Assembly (NCBI RefSeq): GCF_000429845.1
Contig: NZ_AUCQ01000006.1
Location: forward strand, 62,001-126,000
Length of the DNA: 64,000 nt
Direction of reading: 5' to 3'
DNA from: Comamonas composti DSM 21721
GTDB taxonomy: Bacteria > Pseudomonadota > Gammaproteobacteria > Burkholderiales > Burkholderiaceae_C
The notes beneath the pieces were generated by a model. That model did no database searches and was not told the DNA's origin. It saw nothing but the letters and a program-made list of their open reading frames with translations. This document shows positions 46,004 through 55,233 of this stretch, piece by piece. Both the position numbers and the translations under genes were made by a program. Positions within the stretch are counted from its first letter, which is position 1, and the number at the start of each line of letters is the position of its first letter.

Positions 46004-47219
46004 CCTGGGCCGCACGCAGCTTGAGCGAAAAGTCCTTGAGCGCGGCAATGCCGCTGGCCTCGGCCTTTTGGCACCAGAGCTGCAAATGCGCGATCAGTTG
46101 CTCTCGCGTCAGCGTGGTGTTCAGCCAAAGCTGGCGCAGATCCTCGCGCATGAGCAGCATCTGGTCCAGCACAGGATGCGCTGCACGGGCCTGGGCCAGT
46201 TGTCTCTGGGCTCTTGCGGGTACCTTGTCGTTGTCACGGTGCAGCCAGCGGCGCGCGGTCCTGAGCATGGAGGTGTCGGCCTTGGGCGCATGCGCCTTGA
46301 GTGCCTTGAGCTCTTGCTGCACGGCCACGCGCACGCCGCGCGCATAGCCGGCCATGACTTCGTAGCGGTTGGCAATCACTGCCTCCAGGGTCTTCTCGTC
46401 GGCCACGGGCTTGACCGCTCCCATGCGCAGCCGAGGCGGCGTCTTCTTGACCTTGGCCCAGCCCAGGGCCTGCATGGCGCGGATGTAGGTCCAGCCCAGA
46501 TCGAACTCGTAGCGCTTGACCGAGAATTTGGCCGAGGTGGGATAGGTGTGATGGTTGTTGTGCAGCTCCTCGCCGCCGATGATCAGTCCCCAGGGCACCA
46601 GATTGGTACTCGCATCCGCAGCCTCGAAGTTGCGATAGCCCCAGAAATGGCCCAGACCGTTGACCACGCCCGCAGCCCAGAACGGAATCCAGGCCATTTG
46701 CACGGCCCAGATGGTGAGGCCGATCGCACCGAACAGCAGCACATTGATGACGAGCATCAGCGAAGGCCCCCAGATGGAGCGCCGGCTGTAGAGATGACGT
46801 TCCAGCCAGTCGTCCGGCGTGCCATGGCCGAACTTCTTCAGGGTTTCCTCGTTCGCAGCTTCGCTGCGATAGAGCTCGGCACCGCGCGCCAGCACCGTGA
46901 TCAGGCCGCGGGTCTGCGGGCTATGGGGATCGTCCACGGTCTCACACTTGGCATGGTGCTTGCGGTGTATGGCCACCCATTGCTTGGTCACCATGCCGGT
47001 TCCCAGCCACAACCACAGTCGGAAAAAATGCGAGGGCACGGGCCCCAGCTCCAGCGATCTGTGGGCCTGGCTGCGGTGCAAAAAGATGGTCACGCCCGCA
47101 ATGGTGATGTGGGTTGTGACCAGAGCGTAGAGCACAAGCTGCCACCATGACAGTTGCCACAGGCCATGGGCCATCCAGTCCAGTGCCGTATTCCAGACCC
47201 AACCTATATCCAGGGACAT
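45999..47219 (-). CDS. Membrane fatty acid desaturase (acyl-CoA delta-9 type)
   Basis: 406 residues from ATG 47219. The three iron-binding His boxes are HRSQAH, HRKHH and HNNHH, between hydrophobic pairs near residues 25-50 and 145-190. This matches bacterial stearoyl-CoA-type desaturases that introduce a cis double bond in the inner membrane. The C-terminal 150 residues are an extra basic helical tail not needed for the catalytic core. Its TAG stop lies in the end of the structured repeat. The start has no strong ribosome site. Confidence 0.9.
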   Translation of the reverse strand: MSLDIGWVWNTALDWMAHGLWQLSWWQLVLYALVTTHITIAGVTIFLHRSQAHRSLELGPVPSHFFRLWLWLGTGMVTKQWVAIHRKHHAKCETVDDPHSPQTRGLITVLARGAELYRSEAANEETLKKFGHGTPDDWLERHLYSRRSIWGPSLMLVINVLLFGAIGLTIWAVQMAWIPFWAAGVVNGLGHFWGYRNFEAADASTNLVPWGLIIGGEELHNNHHTYPTSAKFSVKRYEFDLGWTYIRAMQALGWAKVKKTPPRLRMGAVKPVADEKTLEAVIANRYEVMAGYARGVRVAVQQELKALKAHAPKADTSMLRTARRWLHRDNDKVPARAQRQLAQARAAHPVLDQMLLMREDLRQLWLNTTLTREQLIAHLQLWCQKAEASGIAALKDFSLKLRAAQA

Positions 47220-47334
47220 GCGTAAAACCTTTGGCAAAAATGGCGCTCCCGGCGCCGACTCTTCATTCTAGAAGAGCCGGCCCGACAAGGGATTGCGGCA
47301 ATCTCCTAGAAAATACCGATAAATCCCTCAAAAA

Positions 47335-48660
47335 TCACGCCTTCTTTGTCCAAGCCGCAGCAAAGAATCCATCGCTTTGGTGACGCTGAGGCCACAGCCG
47401 CAGATAGCGGCTGCCGGTTTCGCCGCCGCTGCAAAGGCCTGTGCCCTGCTCCACCTTGAGTTGCTCCAGCAACTCACCTGCATCCAGGGGGGCGAACTCT
47501 CCATGGGTCTCTGAAAAGGCCTGGGCAATGGCTTCGTTTTCCTCGGGCAGGATGGAGCAGGTCGCATAGACCAGGCGCCCGCCGGGTTTGACCAGCCGCG
47601 CAGCACTCGCAAGAATGGCCGCCTGCTTTTGCGTAAGTTCCTGGACAGCCTGCGGAGACTGGCGCCATTTGAGATCGGGGTTGCGGCGCAGCGTTCCCAG
47701 GCCCGAGCACGGCGCATCCACCAGCACGCGGTCTATCTTGCCCGCAAGGCGCTTGACGCGCTCATCGCGTTCATGGGCAATGGCTGCAGGATGTACGTTG
47801 GACAGGCCCGAGCGCGCCAGTCTGGGCTTGAGGTTGTCCAGCCTGTGGCCCGACACATCGAATGCATAGAGACGCCCGGTATTGCGCATGGCCGCGCCAA
47901 TGGCCAAGGTCTTGCCGCCGGCTCCCGCACAGAAGTCCACGACCATCTCGCCGCGCTTGGCATCCAGCAGCAGGGCCAGCAACTGCGATCCCTCATCCTG
48001 CACCTCGATGGCTCCGCGCGTAAAGGCATCCAGCCGGGTCAGCACGGGCTTGCCCTGCACACGCAGGCCCCAGGGCGAATACGGCACAGCCTCGGCCTGT
48101 ATACCGGCCTGGGCCAGCTCTTTTTGCACTTCGGCACGCTTGGCGACAAGCGTGTTCACACGCAAATCCAGCGGAGCTCCCTGCTCCATGGCCTGGGCAA
48201 ATGCCTGAAACTCCTCGCCCAGTTGAGCCTTGAGCGGCTGCAACAGCCATTCGGGCAGGTTGTGGCGCTGCTGTTCCGCCAAATCTTCGGGGCGCACTGC
48301 ATTGCAGGCATCAAGCCATTTTTGTTCCTGGGGCATGAGCGCGGCGCGCACAAAGCTCTGGGCTTCGGCCTTGGCCTGGGCACTGCCAGCCAAGAGCTGC
48401 TGGCTATGCCAGAGCCCCAGGATGGCCAGGCGCCTCTCGCGCGCACCGCTGCCCGAGCGGGCCAGGCTTTCAAACACCAGTTTCTGGCGCAGCACGGCAT
48501 AGGCGGCCTCGGCCAGGGTTGCACGCTCGCGCGTGCCGAGATTGCGGTTTTCGCGAAAGAAACGGGACACCACGGCATCGGCCGGATGTTCAAATGTCAG
48601 AGTGCGCTTGACGAGTTCCGAGCAAGCGTCGAGAAGGGCTTTGGGGTGCATGGCCCGCAT
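47335..48660 (-). CDS. rsmB: 16S rRNA (cytosine-967-C5)-methyltransferase RsmB
   Basis: 441 residues from ATG 48660; ATG 48651 (MHPKALLDACSELV) is equally possible. An N-terminal NusB-like helical domain precedes the SAM-binding FCAGAGGKTLAIGA. The two functional Cys are in VLVDAPCSGLGTLRRNPDLKW and YATCSILPEENEAIAQ, the motif order of m5C RNA methyltransferases. It is divergent from the DUF1653 gene with only 78 bases between starts. Confidence 0.93.
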   Translation of the reverse strand: MRAMHPKALLDACSELVKRTLTFEHPADAVVSRFFRENRNLGTRERATLAEAAYAVLRQKLVFESLARSGSGARERRLAILGLWHSQQLLAGSAQAKAEAQSFVRAALMPQEQKWLDACNAVRPEDLAEQQRHNLPEWLLQPLKAQLGEEFQAFAQAMEQGAPLDLRVNTLVAKRAEVQKELAQAGIQAEAVPYSPWGLRVQGKPVLTRLDAFTRGAIEVQDEGSQLLALLLDAKRGEMVVDFCAGAGGKTLAIGAAMRNTGRLYAFDVSGHRLDNLKPRLARSGLSNVHPAAIAHERDERVKRLAGKIDRVLVDAPCSGLGTLRRNPDLKWRQSPQAVQELTQKQAAILASAARLVKPGGRLVYATCSILPEENEAIAQAFSETHGEFAPLDAGELLEQLKVEQGTGLCSGGETGSRYLRLWPQRHQSDGFFAAAWTKKA

Positions 48661-48738
48661 TGTCCCATTGCCGCCATACCCGATCCCTGTGGTGGTCACA
48701 TACCAAGCCATGCCCGCATTGGGCCTACCATCCGGCTC

Positions 48739-48981
48739 ATGCCACATTCCGCCCCGCTACCGCCCCTGCCCGCCATTTCCTGTGGCCGCTACCGCCACTA
48801 CAAGGGCCATCACTACCAGGTGCTGGGTCTTGTCCGTCACAGCGAAACGCTGGAGCCACTGGTCCTCTACCGCCCCCTGTACGGTGAAGAGGCGCTCTGG
48901 GTACGCCCAGCCGCCATGTTCACTGAGGCCGTTCTCGTAGATGGTGCAGCCCATCCGCGCTTTGCCTGGATTGGCGATTAG
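48739..48981 (+). CDS. DUF1653 family protein
   Basis: 80 residues from ATG 48739. The pattern GRYRHYKGHHYQVLGLVRHSETLEPLVLYRPLYGEEALWVRPAAMFTE is the DUF1653 domain, which is small, beta-rich and of unknown function. It lies at the end of a much longer antisense frame to rsmB and is easily missed. Confidence 0.85.
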   Translation: MPHSAPLPPLPAISCGRYRHYKGHHYQVLGLVRHSETLEPLVLYRPLYGEEALWVRPAAMFTEAVLVDGAAHPRFAWIGD

Positions 48982-49256
48982 TTTCAGCGTCCATTTGTAT
49001 ATTTGAAATTTATCAAATACATATCAAATACAAAATAGCGATTTCAAAAAATGGCCCATCCTGAAATTAATCAAAGATCGACATGAATCATCAAGCTGAA
49101 AAGCGCGGAACATGCGGAGAAATCATTGAATCAATGTATCCATGATTTTCCATTTTGTATTTCTAATGTAATTTAACCAGGCAATCTCCTTTTATTTCTT
49201 TTTTCCAGAAGAAAGTCCAAACCCTAATATTCGCTCGTCTTCCCTAGGAGATTGAG
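48982..49256. other. AT-rich interval before the FlgH-like cluster
   Basis: A sharp drop in GC compared with both sides. Tandem ATCAAATACAT/ATCAAATACA repeats lie at 49012-49032. It probably holds the promoter of the four-gene cluster, but no certain -35/-10 pair was assigned. An AGGAG lies just before the first ATG. Confidence 0.5.
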
Positions 49257-49673
49257 ATGAGCGATATCACATCCGTTACCACATCGGCATACCCAGCGAT
49301 TTTTCCCAGTGATTACCACTCTCTGCTGGCTCCCGCCGAGGCCGCCACCTTCTTCACCGTTCCCCTGCCCCAGAGCAGCGAATACAGCCAGCCGGACTCA
49401 AGGGACACGGCCTTGCTGGCAAGCCAGAAGCTTGCCGTCCTGCTGCAGCCAGTGCGCAGGCCGGCTGACAACAGCACGGCCGGCCTTGTGCAACCCGACG
49501 AAGCTGCGTGCATCCGCGCCAGCCCCGCTTGCAAAAACACGCTGGACCTGCCCGCAACCGTCACACCCAGTGGCCGAGCCTCGGATGCGAAAAGCATGGC
49601 CTCCTATCTTGCAGCAAGCTCTGCAATTGCGGGCCATGCCGGACTGCAGCAAAGCATGGACGAAACCGCCTGA
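49257..49673 (+). CDS. Unrecognised 138-residue protein, first gene of FlgH-like cluster
   Basis: It starts with AGGAG eight bases before ATG. The N-terminus is rich in Ser, Thr and Ala (MSDITSVTTSAYPAIF), has no hydrophobic signal peptide and is predicted disordered by eye. Two Cys lie in the middle (AACIRASPACK). Such a start is seen in substrates and small rod parts of type III/flagellar export, but no family is recognised and this is only a suggestion. It is 15 bases from the next gene. Confidence 0.65.
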   Translation: MSDITSVTTSAYPAIFPSDYHSLLAPAEAATFFTVPLPQSSEYSQPDSRDTALLASQKLAVLLQPVRRPADNSTAGLVQPDEAACIRASPACKNTLDLPATVTPSGRASDAKSMASYLAASSAIAGHAGLQQSMDETA

Positions 49674-49688
49674 ACCCGGGACACGAAC

Positions 49689-50231
49689 ATGCGCCTTTTC
49701 ACGCTCAGGCACTGCCTGCCGGGTCTGGCCATCTGTGCGCTCCAAAGCGGCTGCTCCATCATCACTCCAATTCCGCTATGGGAGCTGACCAAGGCCGCAG
49801 GCGGACTGGCAAGCACGTCGATATGGAGCTCGCCGCCACAGGCCTCCAACACTCTCTACAAGCTGAATGCACAGCCAAGCCATGTCTGCATAGAGTTCAA
49901 CCCCCAGACCCAGGTCGCCGACCTGGTGCCTGCACTCCAGGCCGAACTCCAGTCACACGGCATTGGCAGCAAGGTGTATGACAGCCCGCCAGCCGCGCGG
50001 CTCTGCGACATCTGGCTAGAGTACGCAGCGCACTTCAACTGGGGAGTCACACCGCTCACAGGCGAATTGCGCCCGTATGTGAACTCGGTCCAGCTGGCAT
50101 TGCGCTCCAAAAACGGGGAGCTGCTGTCTTCCAGCCAGTTTCTGCTCGACCCCTATACGAACAAGGGCAAGTGGACAGATACGCGCACCAAGGTCGGCCC
50201 GGTCGTGACCGCGCTGGTCACCGGCTTCTAG
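49689..50231 (+). CDS. Unrecognised putative lipoprotein
   Basis: 180 residues. An N-terminal hydrophobic segment ends ALQSGC (Cys 22), an imperfect lipobox. The rest includes HVCIEFNPQTQVADLVPALQAELQSHGIGSKVYDSPPAARLCDIWLEYAAHFNWG, suggesting a small alpha/beta periplasmic domain with a Cys pair. It resembles OM-associated accessory lipoproteins such as those found with pili or flagella, but no family could be named. It is co-directional with the FlgH paralogue 36 bases on. Confidence 0.65.
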   Translation: MRLFTLRHCLPGLAICALQSGCSIITPIPLWELTKAAGGLASTSIWSSPPQASNTLYKLNAQPSHVCIEFNPQTQVADLVPALQAELQSHGIGSKVYDSPPAARLCDIWLEYAAHFNWGVTPLTGELRPYVNSVQLALRSKNGELLSSSQFLLDPYTNKGKWTDTRTKVGPVVTALVTGF

Positions 50232-50267
50232 ACCTACCTGCGCCCAGCTTCCACCAAGGAGTCTCCC

Positions 50268-50975
50268 ATGCTGTTCATGTGCTTTCACCACCGTCACGAT
50301 CTGGCGGCTTCCCTGGCCTTGTGTGGCGGTCTTTTGTGCGGCTGCACAGCTCCTGAAAACAGGATTGTCACAGCCCCCATGTCCGTATCAGCCACACCGC
50401 GCCTGGCATCCATAGAACGTGTCAACACAGGGAGTCTGTTTCACAAGAGCTCGTTCAACGACCCCTATAACGGCCGCGCCAAGCCCCGTAGCGTAGGGGA
50501 TACGCTGAAGGTCGACATCTCCGAATCCATGAGTGCCAGCAGCACGGCCAAGACCAAGAGCAGCCGTGAGAACGCGATCGCCAACAAGGGGCCCAATGCC
50601 GACTCCAAATCCGGCTTTCTGGGCTCTTTGCTGAATCTGGATGCCGAGGCCTCGGGCAGCGACTCCTTTACCGGCGATGGCAGCGCCAGCAGCTCCAGCA
50701 GCTTCACCGGTCAGATCGCGGCTTCGGTGATCAATGTTCTGCCCAATGGAAACCTGGTCGTGGCCGGCGAGCGCTCGATTGCCATGAATGGCGACATCAA
50801 GACACTGCGCTTTTCGGGCATTGTCGATCCGCGTGATCTGCGGCCCCAGAACATCGTGGGCTCGGCCGATGTGATCAACGCCAAGCTGGAGGTCCTTGGA
50901 TACGGTGAAGCTTCCGAAGCAGCCCAGCGCAGTTGGTTGCAGCGCCTGCTGACCAACAGTCTGGCCGTATGGTGA
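50268..50975 (+). CDS. FlgH-like (flagellar L-ring) lipoprotein, orphan paralogue
   Basis: 235 residues with AAGGAG upstream and a lipobox ending LLCGC (Cys 26). FlgH features are GSLFHKSSFNDPYNGRAKPRSVGDTLKVDISES and VINVLPNGNLVVAGERSIAMNGDIKTLRFSGIVDPRDLRPQNIVGSADVINAKLEVLGYGE. FlgH normally forms the outer-membrane L-ring bushing around the flagellar rod. No FlgG, FlgI, FlgJ or other flagellar genes lie nearby. The centre has an unusual Ser/Gly run (SDSFTGDGSASSSSSFTG). It is probably a paralogue recruited to another envelope structure. Confidence 0.85.
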   Translation: MLFMCFHHRHDLAASLALCGGLLCGCTAPENRIVTAPMSVSATPRLASIERVNTGSLFHKSSFNDPYNGRAKPRSVGDTLKVDISESMSASSTAKTKSSRENAIANKGPNADSKSGFLGSLLNLDAEASGSDSFTGDGSASSSSSFTGQIAASVINVLPNGNLVVAGERSIAMNGDIKTLRFSGIVDPRDLRPQNIVGSADVINAKLEVLGYGEASEAAQRSWLQRLLTNSLAVW

Positions 50976-51052
50976 CGCCGCACATTCTCCAGCAGCAGCC
51001 GTCTCTTTCTCTGCCAAGCCGGATGCTGCATCCGCCTGATATGGAGCCAGCT

Positions 51053-51643
51053 ATGCATCTCTCACTCAAGCACATCATGGCCTTCGCCTGCATGACCACT
51101 CTCATTCCCTGCTCCGCCGACGCAACAGAGGCGGATGACGCACTGGCAGGAAGGTCCACCCAGGTCGCAGGCCAGCAACTGCAGTTGAACGGGGTGGGGG
51201 TCAGCACTCGCCTGATGTTCAAGGTCTACACCATAGGCCTGTACCTCCGGGACCCGCGCCGCACGACCGAAGCCGTGCTCTCGAGCAGCGGCCCGCGCCG
51301 CCTGATGATCCGGTTGATGCGCGACCTGTCCTCCGATGACTTCGAGAAAGCCGTCATGGACAGGCTTGCCAAGGAATCCCCGAACCTGGACGCTCATGTG
51401 GCCGAGCAAATGCAAAAGCTGAGCCAAGCCATCGCCAGCCTGCCCACGGGCCTGCGCTGCGGGGATCTGCTCACCCTGGACTGGATTCCGGACAAAGGTA
51501 CCGTCATCGAGCACAATCAGCGCCGCATCGCCCCTCCCATGCAGGACATTGCGTTCTATAACGCCCTGCTCAACATCTGGCTGGGCGAGCAGCCCGCCGA
51601 CCCCCGACTCAAGATCGCATTGCTGGGCAGGGAGCCGAGCTAA
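51053..51643 (+). CDS. Chalcone isomerase-like periplasmic protein
   Basis: 196 residues from ATG 51053, with GGAG upstream. A signal peptide ends near SADA. The pattern QLQLNGVGVSTRLMFKVYTIGLYLRDPRR, then PRRLMIRLMRDLSSDDFEKAV and LTLDWIPDKGTVIEHN, is the bacterial chalcone isomerase-like domain. In bacteria this is a fatty-acid-binding or structural fold rather than a flavonoid enzyme. It is the last gene of the FlgH-like cluster; the TAA at 51641-51643 is the edge of repeat copy 3. Confidence 0.85.
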   Translation: MHLSLKHIMAFACMTTLIPCSADATEADDALAGRSTQVAGQQLQLNGVGVSTRLMFKVYTIGLYLRDPRRTTEAVLSSSGPRRLMIRLMRDLSSDDFEKAVMDRLAKESPNLDAHVAEQMQKLSQAIASLPTGLRCGDLLTLDWIPDKGTVIEHNQRRIAPPMQDIAFYNALLNIWLGEQPADPRLKIALLGREPS

Positions 51644-51915
51644 GAACGTGTTTACGATCTCTACGCTGCCGCGTTGGAGCGCAATCGGGATGAGTTCAAA
51701 GCGATGGGGCGCAGCTTGCACCGGGGTGCAAGCAAGCGCCAGCGCTAGAAAATAGCCCGATTTCGCTCCAACCCTTCGGGCCAGTGCCTTTGCGGGCGGT
51801 CTACAGCGTTGCGAATCCTCGCAATAGCGCGGCTATTGCTGCGGTGTCGCGCCTCGCATCCCATCCCGCAAAGACACTGGCGCGGCACCGAGGAGATCGT
51901 AAACACGTTCTAAGG
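51641..51915 (+). repeat. Structured dispersed repeat, copy 3 (275 bp)
   Basis: Same orientation as copy 1: left end TAAGAACGTGTTTACGATCTC, inner arms TTGGAGCGCAATCGGG and CCCGATTTCGCTCCAA, then the CCAGTG(C)CTTTGCGGG pair, right end GAGATCGTAAACACGTTCTAAG. It lies between the convergent chalcone isomerase-like gene and the response regulator gene, whose stop is nine bases beyond the right end. Confidence 0.9.
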
Positions 51916-51923
51916 CATGTCTT

Positions 51924-52655
51924 TCAACGCCACGTGCTCTGCCCCTGGACATTGCGCACCTCCAGCAGATAGCCGGCCCCGTGAATGGTCTTGATCAGCG
52001 TGGGTGCGCGCGAATCATCCCCGAGCTTTTGGCGCAGGCGCGAGACCAGCAGATCGATGCTGCGCTCGAAAGCCAGTATGGTGCGCCCATTGGCCTGCTC
52101 CATGAGTTGATCACGACTGCAGACCCGGCGCGGGGAGCGCAAAAAAGTGTTGAGCAGTCGAAACTCGGCCCCTGACAGCGTCACCTCCTTGCCCTCGGGC
52201 GAGGTGAGCCGGCGCTCCATGCTGTGCAGTTGCCAGCCGTCGAACTGCACGACCTCGGCCGCATCCAGCGAAGCCGACTGCCGCTGGACCGCCGCTGAGG
52301 CGTTGCGCAGCGCATTCTGTATGCGCGCCACCAGCTCGCGTGGCTCGAAAGGCTTGCCCATGTAGTCGTTGGCACCGAGCTCCAGACCCAGCACACAGTC
52401 GAATGGATTGGCCCGCGCCGTGAGCATGATGATAGGCAGCTGGGAGCGTTCGCGCAGCTCCTTGGCGAGCCGGATGCCATCCACGCCCGGCAGCATCACA
52501 TCCAGCACCACCAGGTCAATCGGATGGGCCGCCAGCTGGGCCCGCATCGCCTCCCCGTCACCAGCGGCATAGGTTGCATAGCCAAAACGCGTGAGGTATT
52601 GAGTTAACAACGTGGTGATTTCCTCATCGTCGTCAACCACCAGGATGTGATGCAT
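51924..52655 (-). CDS. OmpR-family response regulator
   Basis: 243 residues. The receiver domain starts ILVVDDDEE with phosphoacceptor D52 in VVLDVMLPG, Thr in IIMLTARA and Lys in GKPFEPRELVARI. The C-terminal winged helix EVTLSGAEFRLLNTFLRSPRRVCSRDQLMEQANGR and RSIDLLVSRLRQKLGDDSRAPTLIKTIHGAGYLLE binds DNA. The partner kinase gene lies upstream on the same strand, separated by a 306-base AT-rich spacer instead of being overlapped. Confidence 0.93.
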   Translation of the reverse strand: MHHILVVDDDEEITTLLTQYLTRFGYATYAAGDGEAMRAQLAAHPIDLVVLDVMLPGVDGIRLAKELRERSQLPIIMLTARANPFDCVLGLELGANDYMGKPFEPRELVARIQNALRNASAAVQRQSASLDAAEVVQFDGWQLHSMERRLTSPEGKEVTLSGAEFRLLNTFLRSPRRVCSRDQLMEQANGRTILAFERSIDLLVSRLRQKLGDDSRAPTLIKTIHGAGYLLEVRNVQGQSTWR

Positions 52656-52961
52656 AGTCGAATGGGTTCCAAGACACGGTATTTCACGGGGATTTTCCGC
52701 ATGAGTTTATGCAAGACCATGAGGCCATGGTCCTAAATCTCTGGATTTTCGAGAGATTTATAAATCTTTACGTAAGTTTTTTTATACAACTCAGATTCAA
52801 TTCAAATACAAATCATCAAACCCCGCGCCCGTTATATTTAACCTGCCAACAGTTCGCTGAAAAATGATTCTCATGCCCTCACATGCGGTCAACGGCGGAA
52901 ATCGAGCACAGGAATACGACGGATATGGCTTGAAGAAGAGAGAGGCCTCGGCGGTTGCAAC
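52656..52961. promoter_or_regulatory. AT-rich spacer between kinase and regulator genes with a palindrome
   Basis: 306 bases with no gene. A perfect 14-base palindrome AGATTTATAAATCT is at 52754-52767, followed by TTTATACAAC and other TATA-like words. It probably carries the response regulator's own promoter and an autoregulatory site. The palindrome is a plausible operator, not a proven one. Confidence 0.5.
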
Positions 52962-54215
52962 TCAAGATTCAGCACGTGGCTGAATATGCGGCAACTCCAG
53001 AACCGCGCACAGGCCGCCGCCTGCGGCGTTGTGCAGGCTCAGTTGCCCATGGTGGCGCAGCGCGATGTCACGTGCGATGGACAGGCCCAACCCAACCCCG
53101 CCGTGGTGGCGGTGCCGCGAAGCCTCCATGCGCACAAAGGGCTGCATCACATGTTTCAGTGCGCTCTTGGGAAGACCCGGGCCATGGTCGCGCACGATGA
53201 TGCGCACGCCTTGCGGACCATCTTCCAGGCGCAGTTCGGCATTGCCTCCATAGCGCAGGGCATTCGCGACAAGATTGTCCACACAGCGGCGCAGCGGTCC
53301 CGGCTGGGCATGAACCGGGCGGGCATGGCCCTGGAGCGGAATCTTCACGCCCGTCAGCGCGTAATCGTCCACCACGCTCTGGAGCAAGGCCTGCAGCTGC
53401 AAGGACATCACCGGCGCGCCCTGGGCCTGGCCCCGCAGGTAGTCGAGCGTATCCTGGATCATGGCCTCCATCTCCGCGATATCGCCCTGGAACTTGAGGC
53501 TGGCTGCCTCGTCCTCCAGCAGCTCGGCACGCAGGCGCAAGCGCGTCAACGGGGTGCGCAAATCGTGAGAAACCGCAGCCACCAGCCGGTCCCGGTCCTG
53601 CAGTTGCTGGCAGATGCGCTCCTGCATCTGGTTGAAGACCTTGCTGGCTTCCCGACATTCCACCGTCCCCGTTTCCGGCAATGGCGGGCGGTTGATGTCC
53701 GAGCCCAACTCGCGCGCAGCGGCCGCCAGGCGGCGCATGGGCCGCGTCAGCCAGCGCGCGCCAAACCAGGCAGCCACCAGCAAGGCAATCAGGCGCACGC
53801 CTACATCGATCAAGAAAGGCAGCATCGGCCGGTTGCCAGGCTCGGGCGCAAGCCCGGCAACGGGCCGGCCCGGGCCTGCTGCCTGAAAGCCCGTGGCCAA
53901 CGACCTGGGCGCGGCATCAAAAGCCTGACCCGGCTCGCTCTGCGAGGGCGCAGCCTCGTGCCCGGTTCGCCTCTTCAGGTCGGGGCGCAGCTCGAAGATC
54001 AGGCTCAGGGCCAGTACATGGCTGGCGATCACGGCCACGACGAGCAAGCAGGCCAGACGGCCGAACAGGCTGTCCGGCCCATGGCGCCAGCGCCCGCTGC
54101 GGCCTGCCGCCAGCTTTCGCCGCCAGCCCTGCAGGCGATGCCAGCCGGACGCAAAGCGCAAGACCGGCCCGCTGCGCGCCACCGCCTCTTCTTCACCACC
54201 CTGGGTTGGATACAT
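52962..54215 (-). CDS. Sensor histidine kinase (EnvZ-like)
   Basis: 417 residues. Two membrane spans near 51-73 and 133-152 enclose a short periplasmic part of about 60 residues rich in Pro/Gly. A HAMP segment leads to the H-box AVSHDLRTPLTRLRLRAEL with H217, the N-box NLVANALRYGG, the G1 box DHGPGLP and G2 GGVGLGLSIAR. It phosphorylates the response regulator encoded after it. The small sensor domain suggests detection of membrane or osmotic state; the signal is unknown. Confidence 0.9.
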   Translation of the reverse strand: MYPTQGGEEEAVARSGPVLRFASGWHRLQGWRRKLAAGRSGRWRHGPDSLFGRLACLLVVAVIASHVLALSLIFELRPDLKRRTGHEAAPSQSEPGQAFDAAPRSLATGFQAAGPGRPVAGLAPEPGNRPMLPFLIDVGVRLIALLVAAWFGARWLTRPMRRLAAAARELGSDINRPPLPETGTVECREASKVFNQMQERICQQLQDRDRLVAAVSHDLRTPLTRLRLRAELLEDEAASLKFQGDIAEMEAMIQDTLDYLRGQAQGAPVMSLQLQALLQSVVDDYALTGVKIPLQGHARPVHAQPGPLRRCVDNLVANALRYGGNAELRLEDGPQGVRIIVRDHGPGLPKSALKHVMQPFVRMEASRHRHHGGVGLGLSIARDIALRHHGQLSLHNAAGGGLCAVLELPHIQPRAES

Positions 54216-54439
54216 TGGCCGAACTCCATGAGATAAGCCACCCTCTCAGCCACACCCATGGCTGTGCAGGATGAATGCCGGGCACAACACGGCTCAGCGT
54301 CCGCAAAAACGCAGGCAGTGTAGGGAGGCTCAGCCTCTCAGGACAAGAAAAATGCTTGTTCCACAGAACAGCAAGGGTCTTGGCACAAGATCATTTCGCG
54401 ACAGTGCCAGCAGTCCAGAAAATATACAAAAAAGGCCTG

Positions 54440-54476
54440 TACCTCAATACCATCAAGCGCAAGCAGCTATTAATTT
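54440..54476. repeat. Comamonad intergenic repeat word beside purN
   Basis: CAAGCGCAAGCAGCTATTAATTTG just after the purN stop matches the AGCTAT half of the repeats seen at 33293 and 38428. Confidence 0.4.
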
Positions 54477-55048
54477 GAAAGCAGCCTGGCCACAGCCTGG
54501 GGATAAATCACATGCTCTTGCGCCAGCACGCGCGCAGCCAGGCTCTGCGGGCTGTCGTCTGCGAGCACGGGCACCACGGCCTGTTCGAGAATCGGGCCCA
54601 CATCGAGCTCGGCGGTCACGCGGTGTACGGTGCAGCCCGCGAACTTGCAGCCGGCCTCGATGGCGCGCTGATGCGTGTTCAGCCCCGTGAAGGCCGGCAG
54701 CAGCGAAGGGTGGATGTTGATGAGCCGGCCCTCGAAATGCGAGACAAAGCCCGGCGTGAGAATCCGCATGAAGCCCGCCAGCACCACCAGGGCCGGATCG
54801 TAGCCATCGATGATCTGGGCCAGGCGCGCATCAAAGGCCTCGCGGCCTGCAAACTGCCTGTGATCCAGCACCTCGGTCGCAATGCCCTGCTCGCGCGCAA
54901 ACGCAAGCCCTTCAGCCTCGGCCTTGTTGCTCACCACGGCGGCCACGCGCGCGCCATAGCGCCTTGCCCAGTCCTGTTGCCGGGATGCACGCACAATGGC
55001 AGCCATGTTCGAGCCGCCGCCCGAGATCAGAATCACGAGGTTTTTCAT
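54470..55048 (-). CDS. purN: Phosphoribosylglycinamide formyltransferase
   Basis: 192 residues from ATG 55048. It has [20 protein letters not shown] at the start and the formyl-transfer site [73 protein letters not shown] with the catalytic Asn-His-Asp set. It transfers formyl from 10-formyl-THF to GAR in purine synthesis. It is divergent from the YceH gene. Confidence 0.95.
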   Translation of the reverse strand: MKNLVILISGGGSNMAAIVRASRQQDWARRYGARVAAVVSNKAEAEGLAFAREQGIATEVLDHRQFAGREAFDARLAQIIDGYDPALVVLAGFMRILTPGFVSHFEGRLINIHPSLLPAFTGLNTHQRAIEAGCKFAGCTVHRVTAELDVGPILEQAVVPVLADDSPQSLAARVLAQEHVIYPQAVARLLSN

Positions 55049-55233
55049 GGGCGGCGATTGTCGCACCGCAGACCTTGAAGTCCGCATCCGCCCCGTCATG
55101 GCCTACGGCCGTGTCGGGCCTTGTTCTTTATCGTGCAAATCAGGAGGGCAAGCGGTTGCGCCCACCAGCGCCTGCCGCATCCCGCCCCGTCCTGCATTTG
55201 TGCCAGCTTGTTGCCTTTCACTCCCCGACTGCC

